Shown piece by piece: positions 37,476 through 48,680 of a stretch of DNA of 64,000 nucleotides. The DNA comes from Gnetum montanum. Taxonomy: Eukaryota; Streptophyta; Gnetopsida; Gnetales; Gnetaceae. The DNA is taken from assembly GCA_015680685.1 (NCBI GenBank), contig MNCI01011864.1, positions 585,973-649,972 of the forward strand. The letters run 5' to 3'. The stretch's first letter is position 1. Each line of letters opens with the position of its first letter. Under the pieces are notes generated by a model. The model saw only the letters and a list, made by a program, of their open reading frames with translations. It was not told the origin of the DNA and searched no databases. A program made the position numbers and the translations under genes.

Positions 37476-38450
37476 TTTTTGATCGCCCTCTATTTGTTCC
37501 CCTCCTTTTCCTTTTCAGGAGCATTCTTTTATGCATCTCTTTTGCTTCTGATTTCCAATCTCTTGGCTGCACTGCACCCATCGATACCAATGTCTCATAG
37601 GTATTGGTGGATAGGGATCATGTTTTTCATCCCTCTACCATCGATGTCGATTGGTGTTGTACCTTAAAGCTTGGATACAAGAATTAGAGATTTCCACCAT
37701 GGTGGTGGTTTCTTTGAATTCAAGTTGGTTTCCTTACACATGTCCATGACATTATTAAGGCCTTGTGAAGGGTCATGCTTATGTAGCAGTTCCTGTGCGA
37801 GTTCCCAAGATCTCAAAATTTCAATGTTATCATTGAAACTATGTGATCCCAACCACGCTGCACTACCCCACATCCCCATCCCCACATTGTTGCATGATAT
37901 TTCGAGGGACAATACTAGTGATCGTTCCTTTTGTTCTACATTGTGTGTGCTTAAAAAAAAGCCCCTATGGATTCCAACTCACAGGTGTGTGATTACTACT
38001 TCAATGCAATGTTTTGGGATTTCTGATGACGCTCTCTAGTCTCTATGAAAGTTGCAGAAAGAGCTAGGTGCTCTTAACTCGTGGCTAGTTTCTACAGTAA
38101 TCTTTTGTGTAGAGAACCCTTCCACATGGTGCTTCTAATACATGGTGGGAAAACATCTGAGTTCTAGATATAGGGATGTTCTCTTTGATTGTTAGCCTAC
38201 TTGAGAGATGGATGTTTCGATTCCTAGGGGAACGGTCCTCCTCAACAATGCATGCATTGTTGCAAAGTGACTAAGGTGTATTGGCAACTCCTAAAGAATC
38301 AATGGTGTTGACAAAATAGATAGGGCATATATCTAGGTTGTGATGTTGCTTTTCTAGAATCATAAATGATCAATGTGATTTACGAACATAAGGTTTTATT
38401 CTTGAGATATGGTCTGTTGTTGGCTTTTATGAAAAGCCAACAACATACTT
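37476..38450. other. Unassigned sequence, possibly former ribosomal spacer
   Basis: It follows the 26S pseudogene 3' end directly and could be decayed intergenic spacer, but I cannot show this. It holds a perfect inverted repeat near its right end (38415-38445). The short frames here have no family features. Confidence 0.4.
38415..38445. repeat. Perfect 14-base inverted repeat with 3-base loop
   Basis: TGTTGTTGGCTTTT, then ATG, then AAAAGCCAACAACA. The arms are exactly complementary. It lies at or just before the left edge of the plastid-derived sequence. Confidence 0.9.
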
Positions 38451-38664
38451 AATGAACCCTTGGGACCAACCATTGGCTCAATGGACCGTCAAAACCTAAG
38501 GGTCTAGAACAAAGCAAAAACACAACTCGGATCCATTACAAAGATTATCTTGATTTACTACAAGGAAAATTAATCTTTTTTATGGGAGATAATTTCCTAC
38601 AAATATTTTTAGCAATATTTTTAACCAGATGTGAAATGATCATCTATGAGATAGATATTCTATA
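38450..38664 (+). pseudogene. chlN: chlN fragment, left of E3 (plastid DNA in the nucleus)
   Basis: ChlN is the N subunit of light-independent protochlorophyllide reductase, which acts in chlorophyll synthesis in plastids. The plus strand reads KPKGLEQ near 38490, then DYLDLLQGKLIFFMGDNFLQ and a segment ending MIIYEIDILY, matching the middle of ChlN. The left limit is fuzzy. Sequence stops at the CTATA target duplication of E3 (38660-38664) and continues in frame at 45728. Substitutions show it is a decayed copy, not the plastid gene. Confidence 0.85.
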
Positions 38665-39465
38665 TGATGAGCCGCGATATCGTGTCCGCCCCTGCGATAT
38701 CATGTACGCAATATCGCGGCCCACTGCAACATCTATAAATAAGAGGTGGCTTTCCCTGTTTTAGGCACCTAGACTTAGACCCTTAGCCAAACTATAGCAA
38801 TTTTACCATTCCAGAGTTAGAATAATTTCCATGTGCCCGTAGTAGGAGTCCTAAAGTGAACGGATCTTTATTTGAGCAAATTGTACCTGAGCACACATTT
38901 GTGTACAGCAATAAAGATGAACTTTCTGATAAACCTTGTAGCATATGGACTAAGCTAAATAGTAATTAATTGCTGTTAAATGTTTAAATGCTTTCCTAGA
39001 TAATTAATCTCTCTCAACCCTTGACTCTCCTAGTTAAGTGCACTCAGTACGACCACTTCGAGCATGTGTGTAGTGCTTGGTAACCCAGTAACGATTAGTG
39101 TTTGGTCATCCCAATAGTGTTACACTGGTTTAGGATGTGTGCGGCAAGTGGGAACAGATACTAGTGTTAGGATCAATTAGAACTTAGTTAGTGAATAGTT
39201 AATATAAGTTAGTCACTTAGTTCTCTCCACCTTTCCACCTATTAGCGTAAAGACATTAAAAGATAAAAGATATAAAAATCATGTACCTTTAGCTTACTTA
39301 ACCATATAATCATTACAATACAAGTAAGTTTGGGAAGACAGCGATTGATTAACCTTAAGTGTTCCATTAGGGCATGTAAGCACTTAGTCCTTGGAGTTCA
39401 ACCAGATCACACGTGAAATGCTCATATTCGTATGGTTAGGTGTAGGGGTACCTCACCACTCATCA
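38665..39465 (+). repeat. 5' LTR of E3
   Basis: 801 bases, TGATGAG to CTCATCA. U3 starts with three GATATC-like units (CGATATCG, CGATATCA, CAATATCG) at 38674-38718. TATAAATA is at 38734-38741. The poly(A) signal AATAAA is at 38910-38915 inside the conserved inverted repeat. Confidence 0.93.
38734..38741 (+). promoter_or_regulatory. TATA box in the 5' LTR of E3
   Basis: TATAAATA, about 70 bases from the LTR start and conserved at the same place in the 3' LTR (44993-45000). It would drive transcription of the element. Position and conservation support it; activity is not shown. Confidence 0.6.
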
Positions 39466-39466
39466 T

Positions 39467-39484
39467 TGGCACTATTGTTGGGGA
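39467..39484 (+). other. Primer binding site of E3
   Basis: TGGCACTATTGTTGGGGA, one base after the 5' LTR, a slightly mutated TGGCGCC-class site. Confidence 0.82.
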
Positions 39485-39699
39485 CTTAGTTGTTTGTGAG
39501 CTACATTGAACATAGGAAATCATTCATATCGTTGGGACACTAGACCGAACCCTTAGGGTTAATCAAGAAAAAATAAGACAATGGTAAATAGCACACCGAA
39601 CAAGACTAAAATGTCTTCTTCCTCACACAAAAGCACTTCACCGCCTAGGACCAACACAAGAGAAAGTCGGCAGCGCCACACACGTAACTAAGATCCACT

Positions 39700-41950
39700 A
39701 GTTCCTCAACAATTCTATGTGGTATATATTCATCATGATGAATATGTACCCAACTTTACCTTTCTTCTCCATCAAGATGAACAACTACGTTGGAGAGACT
39801 TGGACGGCAACATAGTATTGCCTCCAGACTGAGCAGTACCCAACATGCTCCTTCGTGCTCTTGCATGAATAGGCATGTCACAGTTGTATGTAGAGTACGG
39901 TGCATGTGATTATGACACAAGGGATTACCATCCCACAGAAGCGCAACGTTAAAGGGACTTGCAACAGGAGAGATATTATACATCGCTGAAGGGCAAAGGA
40001 CCCCATAACGCTCCACCCGTCTTAAGCGAAATTGAAGGTGGTGAACCTTTTTAAACAAGTTCCCCACCGAATGATGTTCCCCCTCCTAATGATAGTCAGG
40101 AGGTGGTGTATCAGAACCTCCACTCCACGATTCACAACCCTGGTTTTGATCCCCCACAAACACCAAGTGTTCAACAAGGGAACACAAACACATGATAAGG
40201 ACGGGCAATCTGATCATAATCACGATCAGGGTCGAGACCACCAAAGAGAAGGTAGGAAACATCGTCATGGCAATGGTTCTCCTTCTTCTTCACCTTCATC
40301 ATCACATTCACCCTCTCCTTCAGTGTCAGGATGCAATCATAAGGAACCTAACCGTGAGGATAAAGGTAAATAGGGTGAGAAACCTCGACGAGAGAGTCAA
40401 GAACGAGGACGAGGGCACTCTAGAGAATCACAGCATAGAAGAAGGGAGAGTAGGGAACCACGTAGACATCACAGATGCTATGAACAAAATGACCATGAAG
40501 AACCCCTACTCGCAACCCGAAGCATGTTAGACATCACGGAGGTCGTAAGAATTCCCACAAGGCACCAAAAAGATAGGAGGATCAAGAGGTTAGACATGAA
40601 TAATATCCCACGATTTGCGGGTGGATACAACGCTGATCCTCAAAACCACTTACAAGCATTTCACGATGCATGTGCCTTGCAAAACATTGAGAATGAATGG
40701 AAAAAACTAAAGTTGTTTCCAAGGACACTAGTAAAAGAAGTAGAAAGCTGGTACCAATCCTTAGAACCGAAATCCATTCGAAGGTGGAGTACAATGCTAG
40801 AACTGTTTAATGATAAGTATCAAACGTGCTCCTGGGTGTCCAACCTACAAAAGCAAATCCAAGGATCAAAGAAGAGAAGTCATGAACCCTTGAATGCTGC
40901 CATGGGCCGATATTATGCACTGTTACTTCATTTCCTGGGCCATGGCTACTCGCAGTAAGATCAACTATGCCATCTCGTAGATGGACTTAGGCATGAAACA
41001 AGGAGAACCCTTAGAATGTATGCCTAAGGGAGATTATCAGAGCTTAGGTTCCATTTGATCCATAGATTGCTAGAGCAAGTAGCCAACAAAGAAGGGGATC
41101 TACGTAAGAGAGAAAGTGCGGAAGAGTACAACCGTGATCCTTCCCTCCGAAAAAGGGGAGTGAGATTCTGTGAGGAGGAGGAAGAGTCACCACTCGAAGA
41201 GATGGTGAATAGGAAAACCTTGCTACTCCAAAAATTAACAACTAAAGTGTTGACTAAGGTAGATCAGATGTGTGACTCCTTGGATAGTAGATTTAAAACC
41301 ATTCTCAAAATTGTAGAGGAGTCTAAAGAGCGAGGTAGTGACTATGACAAAAAGAAAAAGAGGGACATGGACCATGCACGTAACAAAGGTAAGGGTAAAA
41401 TGGCCATCACTGAAGAGGTTGTGGATTCTGATACAGATAATGATGGTGGATGTGAGATATGCCAATATGACCATCCTAAGGGATGTTGCCCAATAATCTC
41501 ACATCTACAAGAGTCTAGGGTGTATGCACTCAACCCACGACTTAACAAATGGCAAGCACCCCGAAGGTTACCTTATCCCCAAGGTAACCCAAGGTAGTTC
41601 CACCAACCTTTAAAGTATTATCCAAGTGGAACTCTGCCACAACCTATTGAGCAATACCAACAGTGGCAGTACCCACAGTCATGGGGGATGCCACCACCAA
41701 GGCAACAATACCCCTACTAGAAATCGGATCCATATGGCTATTATGTGCAGCAACCAATCTCTCCACGTGACTCTGTTGGTCACATGACACCACAATGTCA
41801 CTACCAAGCTCAAGAATATTATAGGACTCCTTCTCCTAGGGGAGATAACCTAGAAACATATCATCCTCCAAATCCATCTGCAACTCTCACACTGATTGCT
41901 CCATTACCACCCACTCCAGTAATGCAAGGGGAACTACCCACTCAACCATA
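39700..41950 (+). pseudogene. gag of E3 (broken, partly open)
   Basis: Leader block with LRWRDLDGN near 39795. Next is a Ser/Pro- and His/Arg-rich stretch, 40200-40370. The capsid-like part is at 40524-40958 (MNNIPRFAGGYNADPQNHLQ, IRRWSTMLELFNDKYQ). A charged linker and zinc-knuckle-like region form an open frame of 180 residues at 41055-41597, with EEEEESPLEEMVNRK and CEICQYDHPKGCCP. A Pro/Gln/Tyr tail runs to about 41950. The stop between the two main frames lies near 40960, where E2 has Gln-Arg-Asp. Confidence 0.86.
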
Positions 41951-42077
41951 GCAATGCAATGCTACGAGAGCTGTAAACCTTCAATCCACTGCTGGTTCTG
42001 ACAACCGCACAAAGAAAAGACCTTTCTTCAGAACCAACAATCCAACCAAGCTCTCACAACCACAAACAGTTGAGCCT

Positions 42078-42713
42078 TTGAACGCTTCTCCATCAAATAA
42101 GGCTTTAGAGCTCCCTTCAAACCAAAAACAAAGCTCAATGCACATGGTTATGTTAACACATGCTGTCACTGACTGGATTAAGGAGGCCCACCTTCCCGAG
42201 AAATTCTCTAACCCTGGAAGTCCTTTAATCTATCTCCAAGTCACTAGGAATGAACCATGTACAGCTCTTCTGCACTCAGGTTCTAGAGTCAACTTAGTAT
42301 CACAAGAGATGTATAAAGCCTGGAACCTGCCTCCGCTAAAGAAGAGCAATATTTGCTTAGAGCTAGCCAACCAGTCCATCACCATTCCCTTGGGACTAGT
42401 GGAGGACATAGTTACCACTGTGTGTGGGTGGTCATACCCAGCTGATTTCCTAGTGATACAAGTAAACAATGATCAAGGGGACTTCCCAATAATAATGGGA
42501 AGAGCATGGCTAAGTACCATAAACGCATGCCTAGGAATCCACGATCTTTCCTTGGAAATATCCAAGGAAAAAAATTTGGGAAGATTGAGAAGAAGAAAGT
42601 TCCAGGCATCACATACAGTGATACAGAGTGTGATTGCGTACAGGAATGTTCAACATTACCTGCATGAAACTGGTGTGCCCAAGAAATTAGCATACAAATA
42701 TGCCTGTATGTAG
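42078..42713 (+). pseudogene. Aspartic protease of E3 (open frame, catalytic Asp lost)
   Basis: A 211-residue open frame, the longest retroelement frame in the window. Order: QSSMHMVMLTHAVTDWIKEA, then CTALLHSGSRVNLVSQEMYK, LELANQSITIPLGLVEDIVT, and DFPIIMGRAWLST. The catalytic D-S-G reads H-S-G (42273-42281), so the protease should be inactive. The frame being open in spite of this suggests little decay time, or selection before the change. Linker sequence follows to 42920. Confidence 0.86.
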
Positions 42714-42920
42714 CAACCACACAACAAGAAGACACCCAGTGGTTGATAGTTGATCAAGAGAGCAACTCACCAACGTGCATGGAACTAACTGGGGGAACAA
42801 TGTGCACCCACATCGAAAGCATAGATGCACTGGAGCAAGAGTGTCGCCAACTTCCAACCCTTAACCTGAAAACATCAATAGGGGGAAGCTAGAGATTCCT
42901 AAAAGCTTCAAACAAGCACT

Positions 42921-44957
42921 CCGATAAAAGATTCCTAGTTAATGTGCAACAGACTAAACCTTACCTTGAAACTAGAACGGTCAATGCACATAACACATCG
43001 GAGAAAGGAAGACCTCACTCATTAATTCAGATCTCCTCCTTTCAACTCAGTCATGGGGGAGATGGCCACCTATGCTGATCATTTAAGGCCCTCAATTCCT
43101 TTAAGTTTTTTTTTTACACATTTTGTCTTACAAATTTCTTTAACTTTCCTTGTTTTTTTTTTTTTTGCAACATCGTTCATATTCTTTCGTTTATTTATGT
43201 GTTTATTTATTTTGTTAGGTTTGTCACCTAATAAGTGCTCCTAATGATGGTATGAACTGTATTCCATTGATTCCTACTGTTTGGTTTTTGCCTTTGAGTT
43301 ATAATGTTGATACTAAGGTATGGTTCTTTTGATATAACAGGCAATGAGTCCACATCATTCATGCATCCATAAATTTCTATGGTCTCTCTTGGCTTAGAAC
43401 TGTACAGTCCCTTTCTTTCAACAATAAAAACTATCAACGAATTGGTGATTGGGTATTTCTCAAACCAAGGAAGGACTCAAGGATTGAAAAGGGTGTGACT
43501 TCAAGGGGATTTGATGCATTTGTGTTGGCCATTCTCTTGCGTGCTTAGATGTTTTCTTCTTGAGTTTTCCTTACCATTTTGACGTTGCTCCATTATCAAA
43601 AAGCTGAGCTAATAAAAATAATAAGTCTTTGCATGGTGTGGTTCTCACGCAAAAAAAAAATATAGTGAGAATTCAAAGCACACCCGTTAGATGAGATAAT
43701 CATCTGGGCTACAAGCACTAGTTATGGAACTAAATAAACATGTTCCCTCTAGCTCAGGCCCTTTCTTGCTTCCTACTTTCTCCTTTTTTGTTTGTCGGAA
43801 TGGTGGTGACTTTTTGGCGGGAGCATTCTTGTTACTTCAAGTGGATGGATTGGCCAAATGTATTAATGCGAAGTCACTAGATGTGGATTGTTTGAGGCTA
43901 GATTTGAAATGAGATCTACTAAGTCACATTAACCATTAATACACAAGAGGCTGTACACCACCTTATTCTTGAGACTCCATTCCATTCTCTTCTTTCCATC
44001 CTTCTTTCTCCATTTTTCACCTCATTGCCAGTTATATCAATAGTCCATATTTTGATTGATGCATTGTTTTCTTTTTGGTAAACTCTTGTGGTTAAGACTT
44101 TAACTCTTGCTTCCAAATGACATTTCTAGAGCCTACAAACTCTTTGAATGTGGGACTGCCAGAGCATTAAGGGCATGAGCCTACTTTGGGGAGGACCCAC
44201 TAGCATTCCTATTTGGTGCATCAGTTAATTTCTTTCCCTTAAACATTTTTGCAATCAACTCTTATTTTGTTCATTTCCATCCCTGACATCCATTTTATCG
44301 GCACTGTCATTGTTTCTTTTTCTCCAACTTTCTTATTCCTTATCTTTTTCCATTCTCTTGCTACCGAAGGTTCACTCTCAGTCATGGGGGTCTTGGTCTA
44401 ATTTTTTCGATTTTCTCCAAACCCCTACACCTTGGGTAGCCACCAATGTTATATCTCCAAAATTCGCATCAGCCATACCACAACTCAGCCAATGAATCTT
44501 TCACCAGGAAAAGGTATCAACTGCATTGTGATTCATTTTCCCTTGCTAATATAAGATTGTGTTGTGTGTGCAGATGGCAGTCATACACCAATGGATTGGA
44601 TCCGGAGGGAACACTTGGAATGGACTGGTGCTGGAGCATTCATACAAGGAACAAGATCGATGGTGTGGTTATGGATGGAAAACGAAGAGCGCAATCTTGG
44701 CATTGGCAACAACAGACTTCTTCTTTTCTCTCTATCTCTCTTCTCTCTCCTCTCTTAGCTGCCAAACAAAGCTAGATGTCAAATGTGTATAGTGTTTACT
44801 CTTGTTGTCATGAACACTAATTTTGTCATGTATTGTAATGATAATCCATTCACATGTCACCCCATTCACCATTAGTATCATTCAAGTCAATAATCCCATA
44901 CCTTCCCAATATTTTGTAAGGAACTCGAGGATGAGTTTTCATTCAGTCATGGGGGTA
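42921..44957 (+). other. E3 deletion junction and non-coding 3' tail
   Basis: At about 42921 the linker (TTCAAACAAGCACTCC) is fused to the integrase end (GATAAAAGATTCCTAGTTAA). After that there is no gene. Three CAGTCATGGGGG boxes occur at about 43051, 44380 and 44945; the last touches the 3' LTR and is the likely polypurine tract. T-rich runs lie at 43100-43170. Confidence 0.75.
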
Positions 44958-45722
44958 TGATGAGCCACGATATCGCGGCCCACAGCAACATCTATAAATA
45001 AGAGGCAGCTTTCCCTGTTTTAGGCACCTAGACTTAGACCCTTAGCCAAACTATAGTAGTTTTACCATTCCAGAGTTAGAATAATTTCCATGTGCCCGTA
45101 GTAGGAGTCTTAAAGTGAACGGATCTTTATTCAAGCAAATTGTACCTAAGCACACATTTATGTACGACAATAAAGACGAACTTTCTAAGAAACCTTGCAG
45201 CATATGGACTAAGCTAAATAGTAATTAATTACTGTTAAATGTTTAAATGCTTTCCTAGATAATTAATCTCTCTCAACCCTTGACTCTCCTAGTTAAGTGC
45301 ACTCAGTACGACCGCTTCGAGCATGTGTGGTGCGCTTGGTAACCCAGTAACAATTAGCGTTTGGTAATCCCAGCAGTGTTACACTAGTTTAGGATGTGTG
45401 CAGCAAGTGGGAACGAATACTGGTGTTAGGATCAATTAGAACTTAGTTAGTGAATAGTTAATATAAGTTAGTCACTTAGTTCTCTTCACCTTTCCCTATT
45501 TGCATAAAGACATTAAAAGATAAAAGATATAAAAATCATATACCTCAAGCTTACTTAACCATACAATCGTGACAATACAAGTAAGTTTGGTAAGACAGTG
45601 ATTGATTAACCTTAAGTGTTCCATTAGGGCGCGTAAGCACTTAGTCCTTGGAGTTTGATTGAATCGCACGTGAAACGCTCGTATTCGTATGGTTGAGTGT
45701 AGGGGTACCTCGCCACTCATCA
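44958..45722 (+). repeat. 3' LTR of E3
   Basis: 765 bases, partner of 38665-39465. It has only one GATATCG unit at its start, where the 5' LTR has three, which accounts for the length difference. Otherwise the two match closely by eye. Confidence 0.93.
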
Positions 45723-45727
45723 CTATA

Positions 45728-46047
<320 letters not shown>

Positions 46048-46427
46048 TTCAAAAAGCCATTAGGAGGTAAAAGAAAATTTCACTTTTTTCACCTTTTTCA
46101 TTTAACAACGTATGATTTTCTAAAATGAAGTTTTTATTTTTTATGATAAACATTTTTATTGTAGTTATGAAAAAGAAAAGTGCCACAAAGTTTTGAACTA
46201 AAAGAAAAACTTAGTAGAAGGCTTAGAACATATACAAAGGAAAATTTTTCCTTGAAGAATATTTGAAATTTTGTGATCAAATAACAATATTGAAAAATAA
46301 TATTATTAATTAATAGAGATATACTCGACATTATTTTTTCAAATAAATGACTTATGCCATCTCTATGTATCATATGAAAAAGTAAAATGAAATTGTAATT
46401 CATTTAACCTAAAAGGAGATTTCACTC
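46048..46427 (+). other. Plastid-derived chlN-ycf1 spacer
   Basis: AT-rich DNA between the chlN stop and the probable ycf1 start. No gene is visible. Purine-rich AAAAGGAGA at about 46411 precedes the ATG, as expected of a plastid ribosome site. Confidence 0.55.
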
Positions 46428-48060
46428 ATGATGATAATTTTGAAAAACACTAGTTCTGATTTTTGGATGGGAATTTTTTATGGAATTTTATCCATTTTAT
46501 CTATGGAAAAAAATGAATTCTTTCAATGAAATTCTTATTTAAAAATCTAAACTATATATGGTTATGGATGACTTTATTATTCAATTACTAAATCCTTTTC
46601 TTTTTGGAAATTCAACAATAATAAGACTTTTCAGTTTACCAATATTAAGATATAACTTTTTTTTTCTAGTTTTTGTTGGCATTATTTTAGGATGGTATGT
46701 AAGTTATGTATTATTCATCAAAACAACAAATTGGATTTTCTCACATATAAACAAAGGTTCGTATATAAGACATCATATCAAAGCATTGTGTGAACTTTTT
46801 TTTTTTCGCTACTTAGGATCACCTCAAATACTGTTATCTATCTATCCATGGCAACCAAAGTTTTATCAAGTAGAAGATGATGACAAACAAAAAACTCAGG
46901 AATCAATATCAAAATGACAAGAAAAAACTATAGTATCAAAAAGCAAAAAGAAAAACAAAAATGAGATAGTTTTCTTTCAAATTATGACATCAAACAACAC
47001 AAAAAAAAAAGGTCTAAAATAGAAATAGACTAGTTTGGACCAAAGAAAGAAAATACTAAAAGAGTTGCAAAAATTTGTACAACAAAAATTGAAGCGAAAA
47101 ACAAGAATGCAAAATTGTCAAGAGATAAAAAAAAATACGTATTCAAATGGCAACAATTTCTCATCTTGAATGACCTAACTTTTTTTTTAACTTTAGAAGA
47201 TGGACTCGAAAAGCTTGCATAAGAGCTTATAATGATTTTCAAACTTTTTTCAAAGCTAGAGCATCGTAATATTTCTTTGGTCAGTGTTTTAGCAACAAAA
47301 AAGAAAGACTTTGTTTTACCATGTTTCCAACTCAATTTTTCTTAGAGCAAAAACTAGAAGAACTTTATAGTACTCATTACAAAGATTTTTGGATAAATAA
47401 CTTAAGAAACAAAAAGTTCTATTTTTGGCAAGAGTTTCAACATAGAATAGCTCAAATAAGTAATGTGAATTTAATAGCTAGAAAAGAAGATCACAGAAAA
47501 TATGGAGTTGAATTAAAACAAATCCTGATTTACGAGTGGCTTTTAAGTTTCGAACCAACGTTGTAGAAATACACATATAAGTTTTTTAAAGAAAAAACTA
47601 TACCTCAGAAGGTTGGAAAAGAAAGGGAAATCTCAATTGAGAAGCAAGATATAATTGTAAGAAAAGAAGTGCTAGAAAAATAGATTGGATTAACTCTCTC
47701 CAAAGGAGATAATTTGCAATTATTTAATAACCTCTTACTTTGTCGATCATCTTGAGTTTTGGTTGAATATTACAAACAGGTAGAAATATTTTCATAGGTA
47801 AGATAAAGGACCTTCATAGAAGAATATGGAGATGAGCAAAAACCAATGCATCAATGAAAGAGTAATCGAAAACTTATGGAAAATAGTAGAAAAAAAAAAG
47901 AGTGGAAAGAAAAAGAACATTAAAGTGTGTATGAAATAAAAAAAGCAAAAGAATCAACTTCTATTCAAGTTCCTCCTAAAGAAGTAAAAGAAAACCCGAT
48001 TTTCTCTTAGGTTTGAATAAGGAAAACACAAATTAATTAAACAACTTTTTAGCAAGAATA
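46428..48060 (+). pseudogene. ycf1: ycf1 (TIC214) fragment, plastid-derived, broken
   Basis: ycf1 encodes a large protein of the chloroplast inner-envelope translocon. Two in-frame ATGs start at 46428. About 25 codons follow (SSDFWMGIFYGILSILS), then a deletion, then a 119-residue frame (46558-46917) with hydrophobic segments matching the N-terminal membrane region (IIQLLNPFLFG, FVGIILGWYVSYVLFIKTT). Downstream are Lys/Glu/Asn-rich fragments, including an 81-residue frame at 47321-47566, all broken by stops. ycf1 diverges quickly in gymnosperms, so the match rests on the membrane region, composition, and position after chlN. It ends within about 48000-48060. Confidence 0.72.
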
Positions 48061-48204
48061 TAATTTGTTTCTAATCCCCCATTGGTGCTTGGTCAATTTG
48101 TAGAGTCTATCTTTATTTTGCATAAAAATGTAATATTTGTCCAATAGTTCCCATGGGTCTTCAACATAATAAAGCTTCATGTCATTGCAAAAAAAAAAAA
48201 AAAA
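48060..48204 (+). repeat. Dispersed repeat ending in a poly(A) run
   Basis: The segment (TTGGTGCTTGGTCAATTTGT...AATAAAGCTTCATG) has a diverged second copy at 54027-54139 in the same orientation. Here it ends in sixteen A residues (48189-48204), which suggests a retroposed (SINE or LINE 3'-end) copy. No protein domain was recognised. Confidence 0.55.
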
Positions 48205-48680
48205 TCTAGTATTGCTCTTACAAATTGAGTTATGCTCTTGTTAGCAAGCAAAGACCTTTAAACATAAATTAGAACTTGTATCTTGTCCTAGGATCATGTA
48301 GTACCTTTGGGCATAAATAGAAGCTTGTATTTCATCCTAGAGACACAAAGTATTATTAGGGAGACATAACTCATATTTCATCCCAATTGCATGAATTACA
48401 CAACTTGGAATAGAAATAATCTTGTATTTTAGCAATAAACAAAAAGTCTTATTACTTTAAATATAGTACAAGCTGTTATGAGATATCACGTCCATAGCAT
48501 TTACAATAAGAGGCTGGCACACTAGTTTTCTGGGCATGAGAAGGTAAATTATATAACACGACGAGGTATTTGGTATTTGATATGGAATACAGGTAGGTGG
48601 ATGTAACGTTAACTAGGTAAAACAATAGTGCTAGCACTTGGCGGTGAGGGATAGCGTTAAATTTACCAAAGGGGCGCCTG
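48205..48680. other. 3' flank of the phosphatase gene
   Basis: No gene seen. It would include the 3' untranslated region of the phosphatase, which ends at 48681. I could not place its poly(A) site with confidence. Confidence 0.5.

Larger units (their letters stand above)
38665..45722 (+). mobile_element. E3: plus-strand Athila-like element lacking RT, RNase H and integrase
   Basis: 7,058 bases between LTRs 38665-39465 and 44958-45722, with perfect target duplication CTATA (38660-38664 and 45723-45727). It carries a primer site, gag and protease, then jumps at about 42921 from the protease-reverse transcriptase linker straight to the end of integrase (VNVQQTKPY). About 3 kb present in E1 and E2 is therefore missing. 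The tail and polypurine tract are retained. It is probably a non-autonomous derivative that needed pol from a relative. It sits inside the chlN fragment of the plastid insertion, so it is younger than that insertion. Confidence 0.93.

Noticed and set aside
37671-38039. A 122-residue plus-strand frame after the 26S pseudogene
   Set aside because: No family features, a minus-strand frame of similar quality overlaps it, and the region looks like decayed spacer.
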